Assembly (NCBI GenBank): GCA_035533075.1
Contig: DATLUO010000099.1
Coordinates: 1-32,681, forward strand
Length of the DNA: 32,681 nucleotides
Direction: 5' to 3'
Source of the DNA: Pirellulales bacterium
GTDB taxonomy: Bacteria > Planctomycetota > Planctomycetia > Pirellulales > JAICIG01
The position numbers were made by a program, and so were the translations under genes. This document shows positions 1 to 8,326 of this stretch, piece by piece (position 1 is the first letter of the stretch; every line of letters starts with the position of its first letter). The notes under the pieces were generated by a model. That model did not search any database and had not been told where the DNA came from. It worked only from the letters and a program-made list of their open reading frames with translations.

Positions 1-133
1 CGCGTGTCGCGTCCGCGCTCAGCCCAAGCCCGGATGTGGCGAGTGGAACAGTTTCCGCGCCAATTCTGGTTGCTTTTTCACGGCCGAATCGACGATTTCG
101 CTCCCGCCCTACAAACGAACGCCCAAACGAATC

Positions 134-685
134 TCAGTTCAACGACGGGTCCGGCGGAATGTGCTTGATGTTCAGGGCCGAAAGGAAGGCGCCCGACAGC
201 ACCGTCTTGGTCAACTGCTGCCACAAATCCTCCACCGCGCCGAACACCTGCTCTTTCGTGGCCGGCGACACCAGCCACGAACCGTCGCGCAGCTCGCGCT
301 CCAACTGGCCCTCGCCCCAGCCGGCGTAGCCCACGAAAAACCGCAACGGTTCTTCGTCGTTCTCGACCAGTTTCTCCAGCATCTCGCGGCCGGTGCTGAC
401 GTAGACCTCCGGCAACACCACCATTTCCGAAAGCGAGACGTCGCCGTGCAGGGCCATCAGCGGCCCTTCGACCGGGCCGCCCATGTGCAGCGGCGCCTGG
501 CAATCGCACGGCCCTTCGCTGATCTGTTCCCAGATTTGTTTCACCGTGGCGTTCATGCGGCGGTTCAACACCACGCCCGCCGCGCCCTCTTCGTTGTGGC
601 GGAACAACAGGATCACCGTGCGGAAAAAGTTCGGATCGACCAGATCGCTGGTGGCGATCAGGAAATGGGCGGTCAGCGATTTCAT
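134..685 (-). CDS. yqgE: YqgE/AlgH family protein
   Basis: Member of the YqgE/AlgH (DUF179) family, small soluble cytoplasmic proteins of uncertain biochemical role; AlgH was first linked to alginate regulation in Pseudomonas. The 183-aa product has the usual family length. It shows the N-terminal FLIAT segment, the GAAGVVLNRRM strand-turn (family consensus G-A-x-G-x-x-L-N-R), a GGPVEGP motif near residue 70, and FVGYAGWGEGQLE, matching the family's G-Y-x-G-W-x-x-G-Q-L-E signature. The ATG at 685 overlaps the stop of the upstream P-II-like gene (TGATG), which suggests translational coupling; a TTG one codon further upstream (688) is the alternative start. It is the last gene of a minus-strand run ferredoxin, P-II-like, yqgE. 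Family assignment is firm; function is unknown. Confidence 0.93.
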   Translation of the reverse strand: MKSLTAHFLIATSDLVDPNFFRTVILLFRHNEEGAAGVVLNRRMNATVKQIWEQISEGPCDCQAPLHMGGPVEGPLMALHGDVSLSEMVVLPEVYVSTGREMLEKLVENDEEPLRFFVGYAGWGEGQLERELRDGSWLVSPATKEQVFGAVEDLWQQLTKTVLSGAFLSALNIKHIPPDPSLN

Positions 686-1002
686 CAAAGGTCGATCACG
701 CGCTCCGAGGGCAACGCCGGAAGCACAAAGATTTTGCCGTCGCCCATCCGTCCCGTGCGGGCCACTTCCACGATCTTCCGCAGAATCTCTTCCACGCGGC
801 TGTCTTCCACCCAGAGGTTGATCTCCACCTTGGGCAGAAACGCCAGCGAGTATTCGCTCCCCTGATACTGGTCGAGATAATTCTTCTGCCGGCCGTAGCC
901 TTTGACCTCGCGCACGCTCACCGCCTCCAACGGCGCCCGCTTCAGGCCGTCGAGCACTTTCTCGGCCAAAAACGGTTTGACAATGGCGACGATTTGTTTC
1001 AC
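685..1002 (-). CDS. P-II family nitrogen regulator-like protein with shortened C-terminus
   Basis: A 105-aa P-II (GlnB/GlnK) family protein. Members are trimeric sensors of ATP/ADP and 2-oxoglutarate that bind target proteins. The T-loop region is well kept: GYGRQK at 35-40, then EY at 50-51 and FLPKVEI, so the tyrosine that is uridylylated in proteobacterial P-II (Tyr51) is present. The B-loop TGRMGDGKIFV is also present. The C-terminus differs: after IFV the protein reads LPALPSERVIDL and stops, with no R-x-R-T-G-E segment, which in canonical P-II contributes arginines that contact ATP. Start is GTG, with only a weak GGAAG upstream. It lies 28 bp after the ferredoxin gene and overlaps yqgE. 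No amtB or glnA is in view, so its target is unknown. It may be a divergent P-II paralogue rather than true GlnB. Confidence 0.88.
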   Translation of the reverse strand: MKQIVAIVKPFLAEKVLDGLKRAPLEAVSVREVKGYGRQKNYLDQYQGSEYSLAFLPKVEINLWVEDSRVEEILRKIVEVARTGRMGDGKIFVLPALPSERVIDL

Positions 1003-1030
1003 GGGATTTGCTTCCGAGAGCGGTCTGGGG

Positions 1031-1411
1031 TCAGCTAAAAAAGCCTTCGCCCGTCAGGTTCAGCGGCGGGCGGGTGACCACGTCCATGTCGCCCATCACC
1101 TTGGTGCAGCAGGCCAGCCGCATTTTGTCTTCGTTGCCGATGTAGGCGAACAGGGCCGGCGGATTGAACTTGAACTGGATTTTTTCCCAGGTGCCCATGG
1201 GGCTGGCATGTTCCATGCCCTTGGCGATCAGCACGCGGCAGGTACCGCAATGGCCCAGACCGTGGCAGTTGACGATTTCGTTGACCGCGGCCCCATAGCC
1301 GTTGATGCCGTTGTAGAGCTTGACGCCCGCCTTGAGCGCCTCCTTGCGCAGGTTGGCCCCCTCCGGCACTTCAACCTGCTTCTTCTCATTGACGAAATTG
1401 ACGATCGGCAT
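1031..1411 (-). CDS. 2Fe-2S ferredoxin-like protein
   Basis: A 126-aa protein with a plant/adrenodoxin-type 2Fe-2S ferredoxin fold, expected to carry electrons in the cytoplasm. The cluster-binding pattern is visible: Cys49, then Cys55 and Cys58 in CHGLGHCGTC (C-x5-C-x2-C), and a last ligand at Cys101 or Cys102 in RLACCTKV. The N-terminal PIVNFVNEKKQVEV resembles the first beta hairpin of the fold, and EGANLRKEALKAG the following helix. A stretch of about 42 residues separates the third and fourth cysteines, longer than in the simplest ferredoxins. The ATG at 1411 opens the minus-strand run leading to the P-II-like and yqgE genes; the 166 bp upstream are shared with the divergent DinB gene. 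Its redox partner is unknown. Confidence 0.9.
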   Translation of the reverse strand: MPIVNFVNEKKQVEVPEGANLRKEALKAGVKLYNGINGYGAAVNEIVNCHGLGHCGTCRVLIAKGMEHASPMGTWEKIQFKFNPPALFAYIGNEDKMRLACCTKVMGDMDVVTRPPLNLTGEGFFS

Positions 1412-1505
1412 GGAGTATCCCCGGACGCGGCTTGACGTGGCGATAAAAGACCGATTTTACCCGCTGAGCCAGCGTCGGGGAAGCGGCACCGCAGATCCTC
1501 AAGAC

Positions 1506-1532
1506 TTGTACGCCTGTCGCCACCGCTATAAC
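1506..1532 (+). promoter_or_regulatory. candidate sigma-70-type promoter for the DinB-family gene
   Basis: TTGTAC (1506-1511) and TATAAC (1527-1532) are separated by 15 bp, in the divergent region between the ferredoxin and DinB genes, about 45 bp before the DinB ATG. The -10 box matches consensus at five of six positions. The spacer is short, so this is only a candidate. Confidence 0.3.
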
Positions 1533-1577
1533 CTGGAACCTGCACTTTCATCACCAACCACTCTCGGAGACCAAAGC

Positions 1578-2069
1578 ATGAACGCCCAAGCCGCTTTCCG
1601 CCATGCTCTCGCCGACGCGGATATGATCACGACATCGTATCTGAACGATCTCAACGACGCCGACCTACTCGTGCGGGCCGTGCCGGGCATCAACCACATT
1701 GCCTGGCAGCTTGGCCACCTGATTGCGTCCGAAAACGGTATGGTCGGCGAGACCTGCCCCGGTTCGATGCCCGACTTGCCGCAGGGCTTCAAAGAGAACT
1801 ATACCAACGACACGGCCGGCAGCGACGATCCGCACGCGTTCTTGAGCAAGGACGAATACCTGCGGCTCTATCGCCAGCAGCGCGAGGCGACGCTCAAGGC
1901 GCTGGAGGGTTTGAGCGACGCCGACTTCGATCGGCCGGCGCCCGAGCGTTACCGGAATTTTATCGAGACGGTGGGCGGTGTCTTTAGCATGCAGGCCACG
2001 CATTGGCTGATGCACGCCGGGCAATGGGCCGTGCTCCGCCGCAAGCTCGGCCGCAAACCGCTGTTTTAA
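1578..2069 (+). CDS. DinB family protein (putative metal-dependent four-helix bundle)
   Basis: A 163-aa protein of the DinB/YfiT superfamily: cytoplasmic four-helix bundles that bind a divalent metal through three histidines and in some members act as thiol-dependent transferases. The expected ligands are present: His47 in WQLGHLIASE, and His142 and His146 in the C-terminal HWLMH (H-x3-H) helix. The ATG at 1578 is preceded by CGGAGACC at suitable spacing, and the protein begins directly with the first helix, so I prefer it to start codons further upstream in the same open frame. It is divergent from the ferredoxin gene and 35 bp upstream of the WD40 gene, so the two may be co-transcribed. The substrate is unknown; a link to the bacillithiol-type thiol suggested elsewhere in the window (26906-27685) would be speculation. 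Confidence 0.88.
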   Translation: MNAQAAFRHALADADMITTSYLNDLNDADLLVRAVPGINHIAWQLGHLIASENGMVGETCPGSMPDLPQGFKENYTNDTAGSDDPHAFLSKDEYLRLYRQQREATLKALEGLSDADFDRPAPERYRNFIETVGGVFSMQATHWLMHAGQWAVLRRKLGRKPLF

Positions 2070-2104
2070 TCAATCATCCGCTGGCGGTCGTTGAGACCAA
2101 CTGA

Positions 2105-5100
2105 ATGCACATGAATCGCTTCGCCCTCCTGTTTGCCACGGCCACCGAATTATTCGGCTTCGCACCGTTGGCCATGGCCCAACAAGCGGCGCCGGCCCCC
2201 AAGCCGGGTGTCTTCGCCGGTCATAGTCACGCCGTCAGCGCCGTCGAGTTCGCGCCCAACGGCAAGCTGCTGGCTACCGGCAGCTTCGACTTTACACTCA
2301 AGCTCTTCGACGTGGCGACCAGCCGCGAGCTGCGCACGCTCACCGGGCACACGCACCAGGTGCTGACGCTGAATATCAGCCGCGACGGCGCCATGCTCGC
2401 TTCGGGTTCGCGAGATAACACCGTGCGGCTCTGGGACATGATCGTGCCCGACCCGGTGGCCGTGCTCGCCGGTCACGCGGGCGAAGTGCAGAGCGTCGCC
2501 CTCAACGGCGACGGCAGCCTGATCGCGTCGGGCAGCCTCGACCGGACCGTCAAGCTTTGGCAGCGGGCCGACGGTAAGCTGGTGCGATCGCTGGATGGGC
2601 ATGCCGCCGAGATCGACCGCGTCGCCCTCCGCAAAGACAACCAGCAGCTTGCCAGCGGCGATCGTTCGGGCAGCGTGCGACTCTGGAACCTGGCCGATGG
2701 AGCGGCGCAAGGCGAATTGAATTCGCCCGGCGGCCCGATCACCGGACTCGCGTTTCATCCCAACAATCAGACGCTGCTCACCGCCAGCGGCGACGGCACG
2801 CTCCGCTATTGGCAGCTTCCCGCGGCGCCGCGGCCCGCGGCGGAGCTTCCCGCCGAAATCAATAGCCTCGCGGCTTCGGCCGACGGCAAACTGTTCGTCA
2901 CCGGCTCGGCAGACGGCCTGGCGCGAATCCACGATGCGGCGGCCAAGCCGGTGCGGAACCTCGACGGCGCGATGGCGCCGATCACCGCCGTGGCGTTGAG
3001 CGCCGACTTGGCAACCGCCGCGGCCGGCACGAACGCCGGAGTCGTCAAACTTTGGAATACGGCCGATGGCGCCGACAAACTGTTCGTGACCGGTTCTCCA
3101 AGCCCGATTCATGCGATCGCCTTCCAACCGCAGAACCAACAGCTCGCTTCGGCCGGCGGCGACGGCATGCTCCGCGTCTGGCAACTGCCGCTGGTGGCGC
3201 CGCGGCTGTTGGAAGGCCACGCGCAGCCGGTCCGGTCCGTAGCGGTCAGCCCCAACGGCCAACTCACCGCCACAGCCAGCGCCGACAACTCCGTGCGGGT
3301 GTGGAACCTCGGCAACGCGCAGACGGCGGCCACGCTCACGGGGCATACCGCCGCGGTGCAGGCCGTGGCCTGGTCGGCTGACGGGGCGCGGTTGGTCACC
3401 GGCAGTGCCGACAAAACCGTGCGTCTTTGGAATGCGGCCGACGGCAAACAGCTCGCCCAACTCGACGGGCACGCCGCCGAAGTCCGCTCGGTAGCCTTTC
3501 GACCTGACGGCGCCCAGGTTCTTTCCGGCGCGGCCGACGGCGCCGTGACGCAATGGAACACGGCCGATAACAAAGAGGTCCGCGCGCTCGCCGGTCCCGC
3601 GGGGCCGATCGTTGGCGTGGCTTTCCTCGCGGGCGGCGCGCAGCTCGCCGCAGCGGCGGCCGATGGCAAGATGTTCGTCTTCGATGCGGCCAGCGGCGCC
3701 GCCATCCGCACCATCGAGCATGGCGGGCCGGTGACGGCCGTGGTTGCCAGTTCCGACGGATCCCTGTTGGCGTCCGCCGGCGCCGACAACGCGGTCAAGC
3801 TTTGGAAAGCGGCCGACGGCGCCGCGGCCGGCGCGATCGCCGCTCATCCGGCCGCCATCCACGCCCTCAGCTTCACCAGCGACAACCAGAAGCTGGCCAC
3901 CGCCGCGGCCGACGGCGTGCTGCGGGTCTGGGACGCCGCCGGCCAACTCTGGCAATCGTTTTCGACGCCGAACGTGGCCGCCACCGCGGTCGCTTTCGCC
4001 CCAGACAAGAAGACGCTGGTCGCCGGCGGCGCCGACAATCGCGTCCGCGTGTATCAGCTCGCCGCCGTGCAGGCGATCGCGGCACATCCCGCGGGCGTAA
4101 CGACACTGGCCTGGCATCCCAACGGCAGCCAGGTGCTCACCGGCGGCGCCGATAAGATCGGGCGGCTCTGGAATCTTGCCGACGGAAAGCCGCTGCGCGA
4201 TCTCGCCGGACAAACGGAGGCAGTGACCGCGGTCGGGCTGGCCCGCGACGGCAGCCGGGCCGCGGCCGCCAGTGCCGACGGCGCGGTGCGCGTGTGGAAT
4301 CTCAATGCACCACCGGGCAGCCAAGAAGCCGGGCCGCTCGTCTTCGCCCACGCCAAACCGGTGCGATCGCTGGCCCTCAGCGCCGACAACCTGAAGCTGG
4401 CCACCGCCTGCGACGACGGTCTCGTGCGGCTGTGGGACATCGCCAGCGGCCTGCTGCTCGAACAGTTTGCCGGGCACAAAGGGGCCGTCACCTCGCTGGG
4501 CTATGCCGCCGATAACAAGACCCTCGTCTCGTGCTCGAGCGACAAGAGCGTGCGAGTGTGGAGCGTGGCGGCGACGCGGGTGGTGGCGGCACATGTGGGG
4601 GCGATCCGTGCGCTGGCGGTTTCGCCCGACGGCTCCGCCCTGACCGCCGGCGACGACAAAATGGTGCGGCTGTGGGACGGCAACGGCAACAAATCGCGCG
4701 AGTTCGCCGGCAGCCAAGGACCGCTGTTGACGGTGACGGTACGGCCCGACTCCGGGCAACTGGCGGCCGGCGGCGCCGATCAGAAAGTGTATGTCTGGAA
4801 CTACGGCGACGCCAAGCTGGTGCGGACCATCGACACGCCCGCCGCCGTGCAGACGGCCGCTTACAGCGCCGACAACCAGCTTCTGGCGTGCGGAGGGGCC
4901 GACAATCACCTGCGCGTGTTCGGCACGATGGACGGCAAGCTGGTCGAGGAATTCGTCGGCGTGGCGCCCGTCACGTCGGTCGCCTGGACGCCCGACGGCA
5001 AGATGCTGGCCGGCGCCGGCGGCAACAACTCGCTGAAGCTTTGGAAGCATGCCGCCGTCGGCCCGGTGAAGAGTTTCAACGGACACGGCGCCCAGGTTTA

Positions 5101-5695
5101 TGCGGTGGCCATCAGTCCCGACGGGCAATCGATCGCCTCGGCCAGCGCCGACCAGACCATCCGCATCTGGAACATCGCCGCCGGCAACCAGGTGCGGCAG
5201 CTCACCGGCCACCAAGGCTCGGTCTATACGCTGGCCTACAACCACGAGGGCAATCTGTTGGTTTCCGGCGGCGCCGACATGACGGTCCGGCTCTGGGATG
5301 CGCTGGGCGGCCGCGAGCTCAATCGCCTGACCGGAACCGACGCCCCGATCTACAGCGTGGCTTTTAGCCCTGACGGACGGACCGTCGCCGCGGCCGGACT
5401 GGATAAAGTGGTCCACCTTTGGGATGTCGGCACGGGGGCAGTGAAGCTGACCCTCTCCGGGCATGCCGACCATATTTACCATCTGGCTTTCAATCCGGCC
5501 GGAACGCGGCTGCTGTCGTCGGGCTACGCCGGCAACGTCTTCGTGTGGGACCTGGCCGGCGGCAAGCAACTCTTCGCGCACAAGATGCCGGGCGTGGCGT
5601 ATTTCGCTTCGTACTCGCCCGATGGTTCACGGATCGTGGTGGGCAGCGCCGATGGCAACGCGTATTTGATCGACGTGCCCGAAGCCGCCCGCTGA
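2105..5695 (+). CDS. exported protein made of 28 WD40 repeats
   Basis: A 1196-aa protein consisting of a signal peptide followed only by WD40 repeats. Residues 1-26 form the signal (hydrophobic core ALLFATATELFGF, likely cleavage after AMA), so the protein should lie outside the inner membrane. By hand I count 28 repeats of 37-45 residues with recognisable GH, S-x-D-G, L-A-S-G-S/A-x-D and V-R-L-W elements, equal to four seven-bladed propellers. Repeats near the ends (GHTHQV, GHGAQV, GHQGSV) keep the GH dipeptide; several middle ones lose it. No enzymatic domain is visible, so a scaffold or binding role is inferred. The ATG at 2105 is followed by a second ATG at 2111; there is no strong Shine-Dalgarno. 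It lies 35 bp after the DinB gene. Ligand and partners are unknown. Confidence 0.92.
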   Translation: MHMNRFALLFATATELFGFAPLAMAQQAAPAPKPGVFAGHSHAVSAVEFAPNGKLLATGSFDFTLKLFDVATSRELRTLTGHTHQVLTLNISRDGAMLASGSRDNTVRLWDMIVPDPVAVLAGHAGEVQSVALNGDGSLIASGSLDRTVKLWQRADGKLVRSLDGHAAEIDRVALRKDNQQLASGDRSGSVRLWNLADGAAQGELNSPGGPITGLAFHPNNQTLLTASGDGTLRYWQLPAAPRPAAELPAEINSLAASADGKLFVTGSADGLARIHDAAAKPVRNLDGAMAPITAVALSADLATAAAGTNAGVVKLWNTADGADKLFVTGSPSPIHAIAFQPQNQQLASAGGDGMLRVWQLPLVAPRLLEGHAQPVRSVAVSPNGQLTATASADNSVRVWNLGNAQTAATLTGHTAAVQAVAWSADGARLVTGSADKTVRLWNAADGKQLAQLDGHAAEVRSVAFRPDGAQVLSGAADGAVTQWNTADNKEVRALAGPAGPIVGVAFLAGGAQLAAAAADGKMFVFDAASGAAIRTIEHGGPVTAVVASSDGSLLASAGADNAVKLWKAADGAAAGAIAAHPAAIHALSFTSDNQKLATAAADGVLRVWDAAGQLWQSFSTPNVAATAVAFAPDKKTLVAGGADNRVRVYQLAAVQAIAAHPAGVTTLAWHPNGSQVLTGGADKIGRLWNLADGKPLRDLAGQTEAVTAVGLARDGSRAAAASADGAVRVWNLNAPPGSQEAGPLVFAHAKPVRSLALSADNLKLATACDDGLVRLWDIASGLLLEQFAGHKGAVTSLGYAADNKTLVSCSSDKSVRVWSVAATRVVAAHVGAIRALAVSPDGSALTAGDDKMVRLWDGNGNKSREFAGSQGPLLTVTVRPDSGQLAAGGADQKVYVWNYGDAKLVRTIDTPAAVQTAAYSADNQLLACGGADNHLRVFGTMDGKLVEEFVGVAPVTSVAWTPDGKMLAGAGGNNSLKLWKHAAVGPVKSFNGHGAQVYAVAISPDGQSIASASADQTIRIWNIAAGNQVRQLTGHQGSVYTLAYNHEGNLLVSGGADMTVRLWDALGGRELNRLTGTDAPIYSVAFSPDGRTVAAAGLDKVVHLWDVGTGAVKLTLSGHADHIYHLAFNPAGTRLLSSGYAGNVFVWDLAGGKQLFAHKMPGVAYFASYSPDGSRIVVGSADGNAYLIDVPEAAR

Positions 5696-5917
5696 CGGCA
5701 CACGATGTGCTTCCCTCAGCGACCCAGTCCAATTCATGCCTCATTATGCTTACCCATTTCGTGCAGTTCATCCGGCGTGTCGGAAACCTGGCCGAAGCGG
5801 CAATCTAAGCGGAAATCGGGCGGGTTGGGATTGTAAAAACTGCCAACGGTGACAATGATGTCGCCCGCGGTTCGATCGGCAACAGGGAAGTTGCCCGACA
5901 AACCCAGGGAGGGAGTT

Positions 5918-7459
5918 ATGGTCTCATTGCAGGCGGCGGTGCTGGCTCTTGCGCTTTCCAGCAGCGGCGACGTAGTCTTGCTCGATTTCTACGCCGATTG
6001 GTGCGGCCCTTGTCGCCAAATGGAGCCGGTGGTCCACCAGCTTCAGTCCGCGGGCTATCCGGTGCGAAAAGTGAACCTCGACCAGCAGCGGGAGCTGGCC
6101 TCGAAGTTTGGCGTGACCGCGATTCCGTGTTTCGTTCTCTTGGTCGATGGCCAGGAGGTGAAGCGCCTAGTGGGGCCGCGGCCGCATCGCGATCTGGAAG
6201 CGATGTTGTTGGCGGCCGGTGCCCGCGGCCGGACCACGGCCGTGACGCGCGGCCAATCGCCCGACGATCAAGCCGCGACGTCGTTTCCCAGCATTCCATC
6301 CGATTCGTTAGGCAGTCCGCCGCCGCAGGATTTGCCGCACGGAGGCCAGGTGGCCCCGCTCACCGCCGACGCCGTTGCACCCGCGTCGCCGGAGCCGCCA
6401 GTCGAGACCGATGCCATCGTGCGGAGGCTGCTGGCCGCCAGCGTCAGAGTGAAAATCGACGACGGCGGCAGCCACTCGGTCGGTTCGGGCACGATCATCG
6501 ATGCCCGCGACGGTGAGGCGCTCGTCTTGACCTGCGGACACATCTTCCGCGACTCGCAAGGCAAAGGTCCGGTGACGATTGACCTGTTCGGCCCCCAGGC
6601 GCCGCAGAACGTTCCCGGCCACGTGTTGAGCTACGACCTGCAGAGCGACGTGGGGCTGATCAGCTTTCGCCCCGGCGTGGCGGTGGCGGCCGCGCGCGTG
6701 GCGCCCGCCAGCCGCGTGAGGCAGGCCAGCGCGGTCGTCAACATCGGCTGCAATCACGGCGAGAACCCGACGGCACGCGTCAGCCGCGTTACGGCCATCA
6801 ACAAGTTCCTCGGCCCGCCGACCTTTTCGGTGGCCGGCCAGCCCGACCAGGGGCGAAGCGGAGGCGGCCTGTTCACGGCCGACGGGCTGTTGATCGGCGT
6901 CTGCAATGCCGCCGACCCGGCCGACAACGAGGGGCTGTATGCCGCCGTCGACCCGATCCACAAAGAGCTGGAACGCAAGGGACTGAAAGAAATGTGCCTG
7001 GAGCCGGCCGACCCGGCGTCGGGCAACGTGCTGTCGGCGGTGGCCGTCGAGCCGCCGTCGATGCCCTCTCGCATGCCGTCTCCCGGCGCCGATCGTTCCG
7101 ACTCGGGCCTGCTGGCGACGAGCGAAGCGGACGTGCCGCGGGGAATGACGCCGCAAGAAGCGGCGACTTTGGCGGAGATCGGCCGGCGCAGCGAAGGCGC
7201 CGAGGTGATTTGCATCGTGCGATCGCTCAGCGACCCGCGGGCCAAGAGCGAGATCATCGTGCTCGACCGGGCGTCGGGCGAGTTCATCAAGCAGCTTGCC
7301 AGCGAGCGGCGCGTGCAAGCCGCCAGGCACCTGACCTCGGCGAAGCTCCGACAACCGCTGCTGAAAATACCTGGGGCGCCAGCGACGGCACTGGGCACGC
7401 GCCCCGGTTCGCCGCTTCGCCAGTCCGCCGTGGCCCGACGGGGTTCTGAAACGAACTGA
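5918..7459 (+). CDS. thioredoxin domain fused to a trypsin-like serine protease domain
   Basis: A 513-aa two-domain protein. Residues 1-101 form a thioredoxin fold with redox motif W-C-G-P-C (Cys29, Cys32) and a cis-proline loop AIPCF (Pro70). After a proline-rich linker (about 102-170), residues 180-345 resemble a trypsin/HtrA-type peptidase with a complete triad: His208 in TCGHIF, Asp244 in SDVGLISF and Ser314 in GRSGGGLF. The remaining C-terminal segment of about 170 residues has a short alpha/beta-like piece (EVICIVRSL, SEIIVLDRASGEFI) that I cannot name. The ATG at 5918 follows a strong GGGAGGGAG site; an in-frame start at 5849 would add 23 residues with no similarity to thioredoxin. There is no clear signal peptide, so location is uncertain. 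A redox-controlled or disulfide-sensing protease is possible but is inference. Confidence 0.9.
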   Translation: MVSLQAAVLALALSSSGDVVLLDFYADWCGPCRQMEPVVHQLQSAGYPVRKVNLDQQRELASKFGVTAIPCFVLLVDGQEVKRLVGPRPHRDLEAMLLAAGARGRTTAVTRGQSPDDQAATSFPSIPSDSLGSPPPQDLPHGGQVAPLTADAVAPASPEPPVETDAIVRRLLAASVRVKIDDGGSHSVGSGTIIDARDGEALVLTCGHIFRDSQGKGPVTIDLFGPQAPQNVPGHVLSYDLQSDVGLISFRPGVAVAAARVAPASRVRQASAVVNIGCNHGENPTARVSRVTAINKFLGPPTFSVAGQPDQGRSGGGLFTADGLLIGVCNAADPADNEGLYAAVDPIHKELERKGLKEMCLEPADPASGNVLSAVAVEPPSMPSRMPSPGADRSDSGLLATSEADVPRGMTPQEAATLAEIGRRSEGAEVICIVRSLSDPRAKSEIIVLDRASGEFIKQLASERRVQAARHLTSAKLRQPLLKIPGAPATALGTRPGSPLRQSAVARRGSETN

Positions 7460-7477
7460 TTTGAGCGGGCCGCAACG

Positions 7478-8212
7478 TCACCCGAGCTGGGCCAGGCCGA
7501 TCGTGGCCGCTTTCTTCTGGGCCGCGGCGGCGTCGCTTTGGGCGATCGCCTCGTAAATCCTCTTGGCCGCCTCTTTTTGCCCGGCGCCCGCCAGCCGCGC
7601 GGCCAGACGCACACGGGCTTTCGTCGCCCGTAACTGAGCGCGCGGGCCGGGCTGCTGGGCCAGCGCGGCGATGAGCGGGTCGGCCGTGGCGTCGCTGTGG
7701 CCGGCCAAAGCTTCGGCGGCGGCCAGGCGGATCTCCGGATCGCCGTCGCCGGCGCAGGCCTTGAGCACGTCGACGACTTGCGATCCGCTGCGCCGGCCCA
7801 AGGCGTTGATCGCGCCGATGCGGAACTCGACACCCACCGCGTTGAGCGCCGCGTCGGCCAGCGCGTCGGTCGCCGCTTGGCAAGTCATGCGGTCGAGCGC
7901 AACACGGGCCATTTCACGGGCGTCGAAGTCGTTGAGCGTCTCCTTCAGGCCGGGCACTTCCCGATCGCCCCCCACCTCGCCGAGCGCGCGGGCCAGCTCG
8001 CCCCGCGCTTTGGCGGAGTACTTCGGGGCGTCGCCCTTTTCGTTCTTGGCGGTCTCGGCTTTTGCCAGCGCGGCGGCCAGTTCCGCCCGCTCGCCGGCTT
8101 CGCCCGGTGCTCCGGCCGTCGCCGCCATGTCGGCCAGCGCCCGCTTGGCACGATACACCGTCGGCTGGTCGTTGGAATTCAATTGATCGGCTAATTCTTG
8201 AACGGATGGCAT
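7478..8212 (-). CDS. HEAT-repeat protein
   Basis: A 244-aa, alanine- and arginine-rich helical protein with HEAT-like repeats, a scaffold for protein-protein contacts. Repeat helices can be seen at about residues 65-80 (ARGELARALGEVGG), 97-130 (AREMARVALDRM), 130-150 (RIGAINALGRRSG) and 160-180 (DPEIRLAAAEALAGHSD), with the A-A-x-A-L spacing typical of HEAT units. There is no signal peptide or membrane segment, so it is probably cytoplasmic. The ATG at 8212 is preceded by AAGGA at about 8 nt. The gene converges on the thioredoxin-protease gene with only 18 bp between the two stops, and lies 114 bp downstream of the oxidoreductase, with a dispersed repeat in the gap. No enzyme motif; partner unknown. 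Confidence 0.8.
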   Translation of the reverse strand: MPSVQELADQLNSNDQPTVYRAKRALADMAATAGAPGEAGERAELAAALAKAETAKNEKGDAPKYSAKARGELARALGEVGGDREVPGLKETLNDFDAREMARVALDRMTCQAATDALADAALNAVGVEFRIGAINALGRRSGSQVVDVLKACAGDGDPEIRLAAAEALAGHSDATADPLIAALAQQPGPRAQLRATKARVRLAARLAGAGQKEAAKRIYEAIAQSDAAAAQKKAATIGLAQLG

Positions 8213-8260
8213 TGTATGTGTCCTTATGCAGATTGCGGTCTCGGGTTTGGTCGTGCCGAT

Positions 8261-8299
8261 GGCGGGCCGGCGCTCGCAAGCTCGCTGGTCCCACCCTAC
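8261..8299 (-). repeat. dispersed intergenic repeat, copy 1
   Basis: Read on the minus strand this 39-bp stretch starts GTAGGGTGGGACCAGCGAGC. Its first 23 bp (8299 down to 8277) are identical to 26836-26858 on the plus strand. The rest (GAGCGCCGGCCCGCC at its end) can fold back on GGTGGG. It lies between the oxidoreductase and HEAT genes. The identity of the two copies is seen directly; that more copies exist elsewhere in the genome is inferred. Confidence 0.75.
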
Positions 8300-8326
8300 G
8301 CCCCCTCATGCCTCATCTCTCATCCC

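Noticed and set aside
2150-5581. A 1143-codon open frame on the minus strand across the WD40 gene
   Set aside because: It is a mirror of a highly repetitive GC-rich gene: the sense frame has a signal peptide and clear WD40 repeats, whereas the antisense product is low-complexity Arg/Gly/Ala/His-rich sequence with no domain.
5849-5917. Upstream in-frame ATG for the thioredoxin-protease
   Set aside because: The ATG at 5918 has a strong ribosome site and starts the thioredoxin fold; the extra residues have no signal-peptide character.
6308-7354. A 348-codon minus-strand frame inside the thioredoxin-protease gene
   Set aside because: It lies within the protease domain, whose catalytic triad is intact on the plus strand.
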